Below are positions 1 to 10,428 of a stretch of 64,000 nucleotides of DNA, piece after piece (positions within the stretch are counted from its first letter, which is position 1; each line of letters opens with the position of its first letter). The notes beneath the pieces are model-generated. The model made no database searches. It was given only the letters and a program-made list of their open reading frames with translations, and was not told the DNA's origin. Made by a program: the position numbers and the translations under genes. Location of the stretch: NCBI RefSeq assembly GCF_029784135.1, contig NC_073746.1, positions 166,648,825 through 166,712,824 on the forward strand, read 5' to 3'. This stretch comes from Toxorhynchites rutilus septentrionalis (Eukaryota > Arthropoda > Insecta > Diptera > Culicidae).

Positions 1-100
1 TTTAAATTGTTTTCACCAGTCACTTCACTGTCCGTAAGCGCACGTCTTCTTTTTAAATTATATTTTATATTTAAAATCGTGGCGTGGCGTTGGTGACGCC

Positions 101-118
101 GAAAAGCGCGCGCTTTTC
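101..118. repeat. 18-bp perfect palindrome
   Basis: GAAAAGCGCGCGCTTTTC is its own reverse complement and lies in a GC-rich island with extra short GGCGT/ACGCC inverted pieces around it. The rest of 1-204 shows no gene. It could form a cruciform or hairpin; no function is evident. Confidence 0.8.
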
Positions 119-204
119 CGGCACGCCGGTAAGCACCGCTCACTGCGGTCGAAATAAACGGATGTCGTCTGCTGCAGCAAATCTGTAAACTAAAACTATA
201 TTGA

Positions 205-612
205 GGACTAACTTAGCCTTCAGAAAGGCTGCTAGAAGCAAAAGTTAGTTTTTTAGGTGTGAAAAAACAGGTAAAATCTGCAAACTCCTTCCAAGGCGCC
301 AGAGGGTGACGTTCCAGTCCGAGATCCAAAAGCGCCGTGCGCTGCAACTGCCTGTTGTTGTCTTGATGTGTTGTGTTCTGAATGCGGGTTTTATTATCGT
401 CGCGAGCAGCTTTACCAGCCAACTCGATCACTTCGGCGGCCGAAACTATATAACGCCGGCTAAGTGGACTGGTGCACTGGTGCTAACGCGCTCGGCCTAG
501 CTACCCTTGCTGAGCAATTGGCGGATACACCTACAGGGAACTGCACACCTGCACGGTTCGAGTGGGACTTTGCCTTTCCCTTAACTTGTTCTCCTTTGTT
601 ACATCCACGATG
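205..612 (-). pseudogene. Histone H2A pseudogene, copy 1
   Basis: Read on the minus strand from about 600 downwards, pieces of canonical core histone H2A appear in order: a VKGKAKSHSNRAG-like N-terminal tail, QFPVG, an AERVSTSAPVHLA-like segment, then IELAGKAARDDNKTRIQN (H2A has LELAGNAARDNKKTRI). The pieces lie in different frames, an in-frame stop lies in the middle, and the region after TRIQN is scrambled. FTPKKLTF near the end may be what remains of the PKK tail. Downstream, 216-231 can form a hairpin with a 6-bp stem, at the place where replication-dependent histone mRNAs carry a 3' stem-loop, but its loop differs from the consensus. No intact reading frame survives. Copy 2 lies 1.3 kb away in the same orientation, so this is probably a decayed histone-derived repeat. 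Confidence 0.7.
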
Positions 613-1021
613 CCGATGCCGTACAACCACACGGGTTTACGGTTTGAAAGAAAATAAGATATTTTTTTGGGGTCCGCGTGTTTTATACTCTAGCGGTACA
701 CACTCACAGGATACAGACAAATCGGCAGACTCAGCCAGAGGGGCGAGTCCAACGAGACGAACGAATGAGCGTTAAAAGGGAGCGATGGCAAATAAATACA
801 TTCATTACGATTTGTTCGCTCGTTGGATTCACATGCAGGCTAAAAAGGGTCCTTTTCAGGATCACAAAATTATCTTCAATCTAAAGAGTTTATTGTTTTG
901 TTATCTCTCGATATCCCCATCTTGTTCGGCTAAACCTTTCTGTTTAGCGATTGCGTTTGCCACTCGCCACAGCTTTCACAGTTGAAAAATTTCTTCCCAT
1001 CCAGTTTTGTGACATGTTGTA
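613..1021. other. Unassigned stretch
   Basis: No gene seen. Positions about 939-971 repeat a phrase (GCGATTGCGTTTGCCACTCG) also found at about 1637-1662 beside H2A copy 2, suggesting a third small fragment of the same histone-derived repeat. Confidence 0.5.
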
Positions 1022-1247
1022 CAGTAAATTACATTCAATGCGACGTGCCGAAGCGCCACTCAGTGTCGCATTGGAGGCGATTTCAACCTGTAATTGAACA
1101 TTTGCGATGACAGTGGTACAGTGTCGACTTTCAATGTGGGGTCATAATTTGGACCCCGAACTCTATGTTTACAAAAATGTCCAACTAAATATGTCGCATT
1201 ACATGTCCGTCCAATTAGCTAAATGTCGAACTAATTGTAAATTAATG
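1022..1247 (-). mobile_element. TA-flanked MITE, copy 1
   Basis: This 226-bp non-coding unit starts CAGTAAATTAC, ends in the approximate inverse, and is flanked by TA at 1020-1021 and 1248-1249. A second copy lies at 21139-21374 in the opposite orientation; both share internal phrases such as CACTCAGTGTCGCATTGGAG, ACTTTCAATG and ATGTTTACAAAAATGTCCAA. TA duplication and terminal inverted repeats point to a Tc1/mariner-mobilised MITE. No coding capacity. Confidence 0.75.
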
Positions 1248-1249
1248 TA

Positions 1250-1664
1250 CTTTCAATCTGGAAACAATTTAAGAATTGGTGAAAATTGAATAATCAGGAA
1301 AGTCCCCAACTATCACTAAGCTCAGAACAACTGCCAAATTCACATACTCATCAGATCCTGGCAAACAAATTATGAAAACATCAATTTGTGTTTTATTATT
1401 ATTTCGGATAATGTTTTAGAAAGCATTGAACTGTATTTCCTAAACTCTTTTTTGGAAGGATTAAAGGCCCTAAACAGCGCCTTGTTTTATGGAATGGTTC
1501 CAATTTAGAAAACTTAGTACTCGTGGTTTTGAAAAAAACCATTTCGAACGCCCTCGATGCCGCCTTGTTCTGGATTTGCCACCAAAGCAGTTTGTATAAA
1601 GAACAAACTTTTTTTCTTCTGCTACCTGCTGCTGTTTTGCGATTGCGTTTGCCACTCGCCACTC
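1250..1664. other. Unassigned stretch upstream of H2A copy 2
   Basis: No gene recognised. On the minus strand this is the 3' side of H2A copy 2, and its short open frames match nothing I know. Confidence 0.4.
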
Positions 1665-1929
1665 GCTGCAACTGCCCGTTGTTGTCTTGATGTCCACCGA
1701 ACCGAATGTGGTCTGTTCTGAATGCGGGTTTTCTTATCGTCGCGAGCAGCTTTGCCAGCCAACTCGATCACTTCGGCGGCCAAAACTATACAACGGCGGC
1801 TAGGTGGACTGGTGCACTGGTACTAACGCGCTCGGCCTAGCAACCCTTGCGAGAAACTCCAGACCAACACGGTTCGAGCGGGATTTTGCCTTTCCCTTCA
1901 CTATTCCTCCTTTGCCATGTCCAGACATG
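1665..1929 (-). pseudogene. Histone H2A pseudogene, copy 2
   Basis: The minus strand starts at an ATG (1927-1929) with MSGHGKGGIVKGKAKSRSNR, the N-terminal tail of canonical histone H2A (not the H2A.V variant), followed by VGLEF. A deletion removes most of the first helix region and shifts the frame. Later H2A words are present out of frame (AERVSTSAPVHLA-like; VIELAGKAARDDKKTRIQN at about 1715-1775). An AAGCAGCC leader precedes the ATG. The protein cannot be made: the frame reaches a stop after about 42 codons, soon after the deletion. The sequence is close to copy 1 over about 260 bp, so the two are duplicates or copies of one histone-derived repeat unit. Confidence 0.8.
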
Positions 1930-1994
1930 GCTGCTTGGGTTGGTTTGTTGATGTTTTGTGATGCGAACCGATGTGGTGTACGGTTTGAATGAGA

Positions 1995-2424
1995 ATGATC
2001 GTTACGGAAGGAAGGAAGATATTGTATTATAGAGACTTTAAACATTTGCAGTTCATTCGTCTCTAGCCTTGAGAAAGGCCCTTTGAAAACTCTACTCTAC
2101 TTTACTCCAGCGCTACCACCTCCGCCCTCTTGCCTTGAGAAAGGCACTCGATCCCTCGCCGTCCAGCTCGTCCAGCAACGATGTTGTCCAGTCGGTGCCC
2201 ACACAAAGAATGATCGTTACGGAAGGAAGGAAGGTATTGTATTATAGAGACTTTAAACTTTTGCAGTTCATTCGTCTCTAGCCTTGAGAAAGGCCCTTTG
2301 AAAACTCTACTCTATTCTACTCCAGCGCTACCACCTCCGCCCTCTTGCCTTGAGAAAGGCACTCGATCCCTCGCCGTCCAGCCCGTCCAGCAACGATGTT
2401 GTCCAGTCGGTGTCCACACAAAGA
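1995..2424. repeat. Two 215-bp tandem units
   Basis: Unit 1 is 1995-2209 and unit 2 is 2210-2424; a third copy of the start (ATGATCGTTACGG) begins at 2425. The units differ by only a few bases. Each unit contains two short hairpins, GCCTT-GAGA-AAGGC. On the minus strand these read GCCTT-TCTC-AAGGC, roughly like a histone mRNA 3' stem-loop, and the block sits just upstream of H2A copy 2. It may be spacer of an old histone gene cluster. Confidence 0.85.
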
Positions 2425-2689
2425 ATGATCGTTACGGCAGCGGAGCGGGGTTTTTTAAGCTGACTGGCTGGCTCGAGAATTACGCATGTGTGAGACTGCG
2501 ACCAATGTTTCGTTCATATTTTTTCTTTTTCCTTTCCAATCGTGCTTCATTCTATTTCGCTGCTGCTCTGGTTGCCCGGTTTGGTCGGTACGATTTGAGG
2601 AGCACAAAATGGACCAATCAAAAATAGGCACATAGTGCATTTGGACAATGCTTGATATTTCACAATTATTCAATTATTTATCTCAAGAG

Positions 2690-2885
2690 AAATGAAATGT
2701 TATTCGTTATGATAGATGCGTAGATATATTTCCTATCAATTGATGCAAAAACCTTTGCGATCTATTGAGAAATGCTCGAGTTATAAGCGTTCCAAATCTT
2801 GCATTTTTTCCTACTTGTTCAGTGCCTAGATTTCCATTTCACCCCCTATATCTTCCGATTAGACGTAGTCCTACGTCAAAACAAT
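2690..2885 (-). repeat. Composite repeat family Z, partial copy
   Basis: This is an inverted, diverged copy of 4456-4700 and 55396-55630. It shares the border motif (GACGTAGTCCTACGTC, here at 2864-2879), the CACCCCCTATAT block and the ATCAATTGATGCAAA block. It lacks the ~95-bp array. Confidence 0.7.
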
Positions 2886-4455
2886 AATCTAGAATTAATC
2901 GTTGACACACACCGTTGAACACGATTATCTTCGTGTTCTTCTTCAATGCCACCAACGTTTCGTTCGCTTTCTCAACGTAGCAATTCTTGCGTCTTAGTAC
3001 TTAGTAGTTTATTAGTACTTAGTTGCGATTTCTATGCTTGACTGTATTCTGAGAAACATGCTCTAGAATAAGTGTAATTATAGTGCAAGTCAGGAAGGTA
3101 TCTTTGGCAAAAAATCTCTCTGTCGTACTGAAGGGACAAGACGAATATTGCATAAACATTAAACAACGAGACCCTAACACAGGTACTTCATTAATGATGA
3201 ATATCATTTCTCATTTTGAATTAATATTTTTTTATTAACAACAGCTAGGGGAGGCAAAACAAACAAGAGAGTGCGTTCCATGCATTTTTATTTGTGTCAT
3301 ATGATGAATCGACATGGTCAGAACAACGCCATTCAAAGACGTCGTTAGCTGTGTCAACAATTTATGATCGACAACTACGCGAAGGTAGAGAACGAATGAC
3401 TGCGATTCCTACGACACAATCAACGAAAGCGGTGTGAGGAAGAATATGTTCATCTGCGAGACGCTATCATAAGCAAAACTGACACAGCCTTTGCTGCTGC
3501 CAGGCCAAAACGCAATGCATTATCATGACATTTCAGCGCGTGTGTTAATACCTATAATAAAGTTATTAAAGAGCTTCATTGTAACATTACACGTCTTTGG
3601 TTCCACGTGTTGAATGGCGGAAGCAATTCAATTCATTCTTTTTTAGTTTGGTTAGTCATCAAAACACGCCCTGAGGAAATAGTTTTCCTCGGAGATTCCA
3701 AGTCTGTCTACTGATCTGATGCTCACCCGTATTCTCAAATCCGATCAAGTCAGAATTACCCGAACGGATTGCCATCTTGCATTCTGTAATCCGTTCAACT
3801 CAAGTCCAGTCGAGTTGTGTAAATGTGGCAACCTACCCACGCAACTCGACATAGACAGTATTGAGCTTCGTGTTCCTTTTCTGTGAAGTGGAAAATGTAA
3901 TGGATTTTAGAGTGGAATAAGCGCGCTTTAAGAACAAAAATTATATATGAAATTTAGCTCTACCGTATCAAATATGTGTTCAATGTATGGATCGTTAAAA
4001 CATCCACACACGCTTACAATATGTTAGTTATTTTTTACTGAACTAACATATTCGCTAGGAATAATGTGTATGGCAGAACAACGTTTGCCGGGTCGACTAA
4101 TAATTTAAAATATAATCCGAATTCAATCAATTTCATATTCTGTTGTCTTAATTGTTCTTTGAATTTTGGCGAATCAGAATACTGATTATTTTATTGTGGG
4201 TTTATTTTTATAGGTGTGTTATTTCAAATCAAGAAGAAATTCATTTTCACGATTTCTGCGTTGATTTCCTTTGTTTATTACATTGTTTCTGATAACATTT
4301 CGGTTTTCGGAATTTTGTTTAACGGTTGTTGTAGAATTCACTAAAGTTATTCACATTCTACAGATTATCAAATATTATAAACAGGTTACTTTTGTTTGAA
4401 ATTCGTCTCGTGATATTCCAGATTCTCTTTCCATAGTTCCATCCTGAACAGCTAA
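2886..4455. other. Unassigned stretch with a possible Helentron end
   Basis: No gene recognised. Positions about 4080-4103 read AACGTTTGCCGGGTCGACTAAT, resembling the 3' end of the Helentron-like element that stops at 18396 (AAGTTTGCCGGGTCAGCTAGT). A decayed Helentron tail may therefore lie here, but its other end was not found. Confidence 0.35.
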
Positions 4456-5900
4456 ATTTTTGACGTGGGACTACGTCTAACCGGAATATATGGGGGGTAA
4501 AATGAAAACCTAAACACAGAACATGCAGGAAAAGATGAAAGATTCCGAATGTTTATAACTCATTCATCAGTAACATTTCTTACCGGATCGGAAAGATGTT
4601 TGCATCAATTGATAGGGACTTTTTCTACGCTTCTATCGCAATTAACAGAATGTTATTTTTCATTAGATAAACAATTGAATAACTGTAAAATGTTAAGCGT
4701 TATCAAAACGCCCTAACTGCCTCATTTTGATTGGTCGGATCTACGGTTTCCCTAACACAGACTTCAAAACCAAGCAGCGTTGGAGAGATCGGCATTTCAA
4801 ATGAAAGTCGGGGCTATTCTTGCTCCGACTGAAATGTGTTTCCCTAACACAGATTTCAAATACATGGAGCTTAGGGAAATTGGCATTGCAAATACATGCA
4901 AGTCGGGGGTGCTTTTGTTCCGACTGAAATGTGTATCCCTAACACTGACTTCAAATCCAAGGAGTGTGGGGAAATTGGCATTCCAAATACATGTAAGTCG
5001 GGGACATTTTTGTTCCGACTGAAATGTGTTTCCCTAACACAGATTTCTAATAAATGGAGCTTAGTCAAATTGGCATTGCAAGTACATGCAAGTCAGGGGT
5101 TGTTTTGTTCCGACTGAAATGTGTTTCCCTAACACAGACTTCTAATTCATGGAGCGTGGGGAAATCGGCATTGCAAATACATGAAAGTCGGGGGTATTTT
5201 TGTTCCAACTGAAATGTGTTTCCCCAACACAGACTGTAGAACCAATGTGTCTGAAGAAATTGACATTGCAAATTAATACAAGTCGGAGCATTTTTGTTCC
5301 GACTGAAATGTGTCACAGACTTCAAAACCAAGATGTCTGGAAAAATGGGCCCAGCAAATAAATGCAAACTGCGAGTACTTTTGTACTCGCTTGCCTTTGT
5401 GCAAAATAGAATATGTTTCCTTAAAACGGTCTTCCGGGGGTACTTCTGCACTCGCATGTTTTTTTGCACTACGAAAAGTGTTTTCCTAACACGGATTACA
5501 AAAGCGGGTACGAACACCATGCTTTGGCTCCGTTATTCAAGATTGCATTGAAGGATATGCCTTCATATCTTCTGCTCACTGAATTCCTACGCATACCATT
5601 TGATGATTAGGCAAGATGTTGATAACCAATTGCTACGATGACGCGATGACAATTAAACAATATGCGTTCGACGTACATGTCAAAATCGAAACTGAGTGTC
5701 TGAAGTTCATCAAATTAAGCAAATTTGCGGTTCGAGAAATACGTACACTTGAGGGATGCAAACTTCAGAGAAGGAAACGTAAAATAAAATAATCGATTGA
5801 TAATTCTTCCGTTCGCATATTTTGTCCTAGGCATCACACCAAACGTAAAAGGACTGTCATTAAATTTACTTGTAACGAAGACATAATCTATCCCAATGCA
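4456..5900 (+). repeat. Composite repeat family Z, long copy A
   Basis: The copy begins at the near-palindromic border GACGTGGGACTACGTC (4462-4477), runs through about 280 bp of unique sequence, a ~95-bp tandem array (4750-5500), and a tail ending near TTAAATTTACTTGTAACGAAG. The same order recurs at 55396-56440. Other pieces lie at 2690-2885 and 54400-54930, both inverted. No transposase is encoded, and the open frames through the array change frame from unit to unit. This is probably a non-autonomous mobile element carrying an internal satellite. Confidence 0.75.
4750..5500 (+). repeat. ~95-bp imperfect tandem array
   Basis: Units begin CCCTAACACAGACTTC at about 4750, 4842, 4937, 5032, 5127 and 5222, with degenerate units after 5313. 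Each has GGCATTGCAAATACATG, AAGTCGGGG and TTGTTCCGACTGAAATGTG in order. Spacing is 92-95 bp. Confidence 0.85.
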
Positions 5901-8344
5901 TGAATTGACCTTATATGGAATTATACAATATTTTTACTCACAAAGCAAATATATTGAATTCAATTGAATTCGGGAATTGTTTCATTCAATCAAAAATTTA
6001 ATCAATACAAACGAATGATTGCTACGCTAAGGTCAACCTTGCGGTTATATCATAGATACAACCCACCTTTTTTTTATTGAAACATTTAAAATTGAAATAG
6101 ATGAAAATAGTTCCATTTTTCAAAATTTATATACTCTTTGTATATACCCTTCGGTGGGAAGGAGTCTTTTTAGAAATCACTAGTTCGATGGACCACGTAA
6201 AGAACAACATGAAAATGTTGTATGAAAAATAATCTTTATTGGTTTCTCTGGCAGAAATATGATATCACGTTTCGTTCTTCATTGAACTGCTCGTGGATGA
6301 GTTGGATATAACAAACCATCCACCACAAGTTTCATCCAACCCGACATCTGCTAGCGTGTTCCATTTTCTGGAAGATTGATTTTCCTCCTGTATTCATCCT
6401 GCACATGCTGGTTCAACAAAAACAGATCGAGCAACAGAAAGGAATCCGAGAAAAAATAAAAACACAATCAGCGAGCACCGGTTTGATAGGTTTTATATTA
6501 CACTTTTATGCCATCATCTTTGTATGCAGCTTCTCGTCGGTTTTCGCGTGGCACAAAAAGGCGCTTTTTTTTCTTGTGACAGCGCGAAGTAAAAATGCCC
6601 GAAAATTAGTGAAACTCGACAGCAATGTGATGCTCCTCCGTGTCGTCGAAAAACTTTTGCAAATTTCGGATGCCAAGCTGATAAATTACACTTGCGAGTT
6701 ATGTCAGTGTAATTTGTGCGCTCTGAGAAGAACACTTAGTTCCAACGTAAGGCAAGCTGCAGACGAATTACTTTTTGGAACGACCAACAGTATCTCTTCC
6801 CAACCTACAATTACCTCGTGCAGCTGGTGTGTTCGGTCGATAAGGGTTGAATTTTCAATTATGTAGCTCAACCAAAAAGAGATAGGACCGACAGTCATTT
6901 AATTAAGTTAAATCATTGCCGCTCTGATGAAGGGCCGCACTTAATCACAACCATTGCCAAGCTAAGAAACCATCAAGACAATTTAATTTCCTACCCAAAG
7001 GGCAAGAAACCGATTTTTCTAGAACCATGAATGAGAGTGGTAGCGGCCTTCGTGGAAAAACAACTTGCGAATCCCTACCGCTCATTATCAACAGCTTTTA
7101 CAGCTCATTGTTACAAAACTTTGCCCTTGGATCACTTTACAAAAGCGTAAACGGTTATTTGCCCTGCCATTTTATCAAAACCGCAGAAGCGTTCGCTTTA
7201 TCTCAATGATTTGTTCGAATATTCAAATAAATGAAAATGTTGAACCTAAAAGCTAGCGTTCATGCTAGAGTTATCATTCTGTTCACAAGTCTTGTGCCCA
7301 GTAATATCATGAATGAATTGCGTGCGGAGTCGATTGGTTCAATGATCCAAAGGTGTGTGTAGCATTCCACACACCAGGCCAACCTTTGGGTTGCGGAATC
7401 AAAGTCCGATTTGCACGATATTGCAATCACCACTGCAAAACCAAAGTTGCCCTGGTGATACCGGTTGGTATGTTGGTTGCGATGGAATCCAAGTGCTATT
7501 GCTATCGCAATGTTGTCGATATGTTGGAGATGAGCTTTCATTTCAATCATCGCCTGTCTTGTTCGCTAGTCTGAAGCATACGAAGCGTGAAAGCATGTAT
7601 TGCAGCATAGACTGAAAGGTGAAGTGTGACTATGAGGTGGTTGAATGCGAGTATTGTTTTTTTCTTTTCTGGTGTCTGGATTCACCTCCCTGCCTCTAGA
7701 AATGAAAGGTATCGCATAGGAGACACAATTATGTCATCGGTTGTTCTTCTAGAAGGAATGATTGGGAGGACCGTCTTGTGGATGCATAACATAGTCACGA
7801 TCTATGAAACAAAACAAGCTTGAAACGAAGATGTTCAAAGAAAGGTTCCGTAACGACCAGAAAATGTTGGTTCTGCTTAAAAATGCAAGATATAACTAAC
7901 AATAACAAGTATGTAAGTAAGAAGCAGAAGGGAAAGACGACAGTTGAAGGAAACTGGAAAGTAACAGGTAGAAATTTGATAGAAAAAAGTGAAGAAATTG
8001 TGCTTGAGCGCATATTAACAATGGACATCGATAAGACTGAAATAAAATCGTGGGACATATGATGAAGTCGCTAATTGTGAATAATGGAAATCCAACGTGG
8101 GAAATTTCTTTAATTTTTCATTTCATGGGGCATATAGTGTTTTTTCTTGTTTCCTACGGGTCAGATGTAGTGTAACTGTGACGCACAACCGAAATAGAGC
8201 TGTTCCGAATTGGGTAATGTCAATGCAAATAGGATTTGTTTTATTCAAGGAGCTGGAATTGACAGGTGGTTCATTTTCGACAGTATGAGGATGAGGCATA
8301 GAAGATGCGGGAGGGGATGAAAAATGACAGCGACTTTTTTTGTT
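5901..8344. other. Unassigned AT-rich stretch
   Basis: No gene or element recognised. The longest open frame is 6405-6866 (+, 153 codons). It has no motif I recognise, ordinary local base composition, and overlaps a minus-strand frame of no clear meaning, so I regard it as chance. Confidence 0.4.
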
Positions 8345-8849
8345 TTTCAATTTTTTTTTATCCCATTTATTTATTTATTAGGCTCATTAGCATTTTAGCT
8401 GTAACAGAGCCGGATTTTAATCGTGTACATGTACATATGTTTATGTTTCTATAAACTGTAAATTACATAGTAGTTAGTAGTAGCCATTTAGGCGTTAAGT
8501 TTTCTGTTCCATCACATTATGGTAAATTACACAGTAGTAGCCATTTCGGCGTAAGGGTATTCTTTCTGTTCATCCATTGTTCAGCAGACCGGACAGCGGA
8601 GACAGTTGATATTGATCATTGTTGGGTTATTTATAGAACAGCAGCCCGATGTTTCTTGCACAGCAGAGCAGTTGTATGGATGAATCGATCTAATTTCGGC
8701 CGTGGATCGATCATCATCGCTGATGATGTTTGCGTGGACGTAGTTATTCCATAACAACACAAATATGGTCAATTGAGGGTGCTGAGTTTGAACTCACGAC
8801 CGATCGCTTAGTAAGCGAACGCGTAACCAAGTGGTTACGAAGACCCCCT
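8345..8849 (-). mobile_element. tRNA-derived SINE, copy 1
   Basis: On the minus strand the head reads as a degraded tRNA: an A-box-like CCACTTGGTTACGCG and a B-box-like GGTCGTGAGTTCAAACTC. A tRNA-unrelated body of about 370 bp follows and ends in an (AATA)n-like tail at 8365-8380. Copies lie at 9793-10249 (+) and 39792-40052 (+). Pol III promoter boxes plus a body and a simple-repeat tail are the hallmark of SINEs. The family name is not certain. Confidence 0.75.
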
Positions 8850-9790
8850 GTTTTTCAAAATTGCTACAGTGGATTTCAGCTCGTGAAGGGAAAAAATTGA
8901 GATTTTCGGAAAAAGAAACATTATATTTCGAAACGGAGAGAACAGTAAGTAATTCAACAATGTCCACATTCTAGAATTTCATCACTGCAATGAACGCACA
9001 TTCTTTTTTCCCTTCATTTCAGATGCCGTATTATTGCGCAGTGAAAGGATGTGGAAACAAGGCTGTACTTACAAAAAGTGATCCGGACACTGTTTATCAC
9101 ACTTTCCCAAAACACGGAGAGAGATTACACAGATGGATTAATTACTGTGACCAATCACAAAACTGGAAACCTCTGAAAAACCAGGGTATCTGCTCGCGAC
9201 ATTTCCATGCAATGAGCGGTATCGGATACGTCACCAGCTTATTGGTGCGAAGCAATGTAGGATGCTGCTTTCTAATGGTACTTTCTATTTTGTAAATTCT
9301 AAAATATAATGTACAGAGCATGATTGACATTGTTTTTAGCCATTCCCAACAAAGTATCGCCCGAATTTTCCTAGCGAGACCATTGCATGTTCCCTGGATG
9401 TCGTGACCACTGAAGATCACGAAAATCCATCATTTGAATTATGTAAGTAAAAGCGTTTACAAAATAGCGGTTATTACATTGAAAAATAATGATTTTTTTT
9501 CTTCTACACAAGCTCTACAACACACTAGATTTGAAGAAGATAGAAAAAAACAATCTGAATACTTCCAATGTGTTCAATTTGGAGTTTAACGCAGCTTTGG
9601 CTACTATTGAAGAACTGAGAAAGAAGATAGAGGAGTTGGAAAAGCACAACGCAAATTGAACTACTTAAAAAAGCAAATATGATGTTGTCATTGGAGAAAG
9701 AAAAAAATATGAAATCGTTCAGTAAGCAGTTAAAAGAACTTAAAAAGAAAGCCAAAATTTGTAAAACAGAACACATAAATAACACACAAC
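8850..9790 (+). pseudogene. THAP zinc-finger/coiled-coil gene relic
   Basis: From the ATG at 9023, after an acceptor TTTCATTTCAG, a THAP DNA-binding domain is readable: C5-x4-C10, FP at 28-29, W38, then C57-x2-H60-F61, the C2CH signature. Reading is broken by a one-base shift near 9213, after which the usual THAP tail continues in another frame (ERYRIRHQLIG, RMLLSNAIP). Introns are still visible: a donor GTAAGT at 8945 with acceptor at 9021-9022, 9278-9339 (GT..AG), and 9443-9512 (GTAAGT..AG). The last exon encodes a Lys/Glu-rich coiled coil (IEELRKKIEELEKHN; LEKEKNMKSF) with another frame change near 9655. THAP plus coiled coil occurs in host regulators and in P-element-type transposases. 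The relic is cut on its 3' side by the SINE at 9793, so the C-terminal part is unknown. I am sure of the THAP domain, not of the gene's origin. Confidence 0.75.
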
Positions 9791-9792
9791 CT

Positions 9793-10249
9793 GGGGGGTC
9801 TTCGTAGCCACTTGGTTACGCGTTCGCTTACCAAGCGATCAATCGTGAGTTCAAACTCAGGGCCCTCAATTGACCATCTTTGTGTTGTTATAGAATAACT
9901 ACGTCCACGCAACCATCATCAGCGATGGAAATCGATCCACGGTGGAACAAAGATCGATTCATCCATACATCTGCAGAGCAGACTCTGCAAGAAAACTCTG
10001 CAAGAAACATCGGGCTGCTGTTCTATAAATAACCCAACAATGATCAATATCAACTGTCTCCACTGTCCGGTCTGCTGAACAATGGATGAACAGAAAGAAT
10101 ACCATTACGCCTAAATGGCTACTACTGTGTAATTTACCATAATGTAATGGAACAGAAAACTTAACGCCTAAATGGTTACTACTAATTACTGTGTAATTCA
10201 CAATTTATAGAAACATTAACATATGTACATGCACACGATTAAACCCGGC
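9793..10249 (+). mobile_element. tRNA-derived SINE, copy 2
   Basis: Same family as 8345-8849 in the opposite orientation. It starts GGGGGGTCTTCGTAGCC, has the A-box-like ACTTGGTTACGCG and a B-box-like AATCGTGAGTTCAAACTC, and keeps the body to about CACGATTAAACCCGGC. It abuts the truncated THAP relic, so it probably inserted into that gene's last exon. Confidence 0.75.
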
Positions 10250-10428
10250 ATGCCAATCATTTAGATCTGCGTAGCGGTTTACTGTCCGATATCATCAGAT
10301 ATATGTACATTGTTGGCTTGGAAATGCAAGAAAAGCAGCCGGCATGCGTTATAACCTAAGTGGTGCGGACTCAATCCACTTCATTCTCAAGCAAATTCAT
10401 GCATGTTTTCAAGCGATTTCTTGCAATA

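Noticed and set aside
4750..5500. Array considered as CRISPR
   Set aside because: Units are ~95 bp and wholly repeated, without short constant repeats and unique spacers; the genome is an insect's.
6405..6866. 153-codon plus-strand open frame
   Set aside because: No domain, signal or composition bias recognised; length is possible by chance in 64 kb.
8790..8849. Possible tRNA gene (also 20285-20353 and 31572-31660)
   Set aside because: A- and B-box-like words exist but cloverleaf pairing is poor and bodies or tails follow; these are SINE heads.
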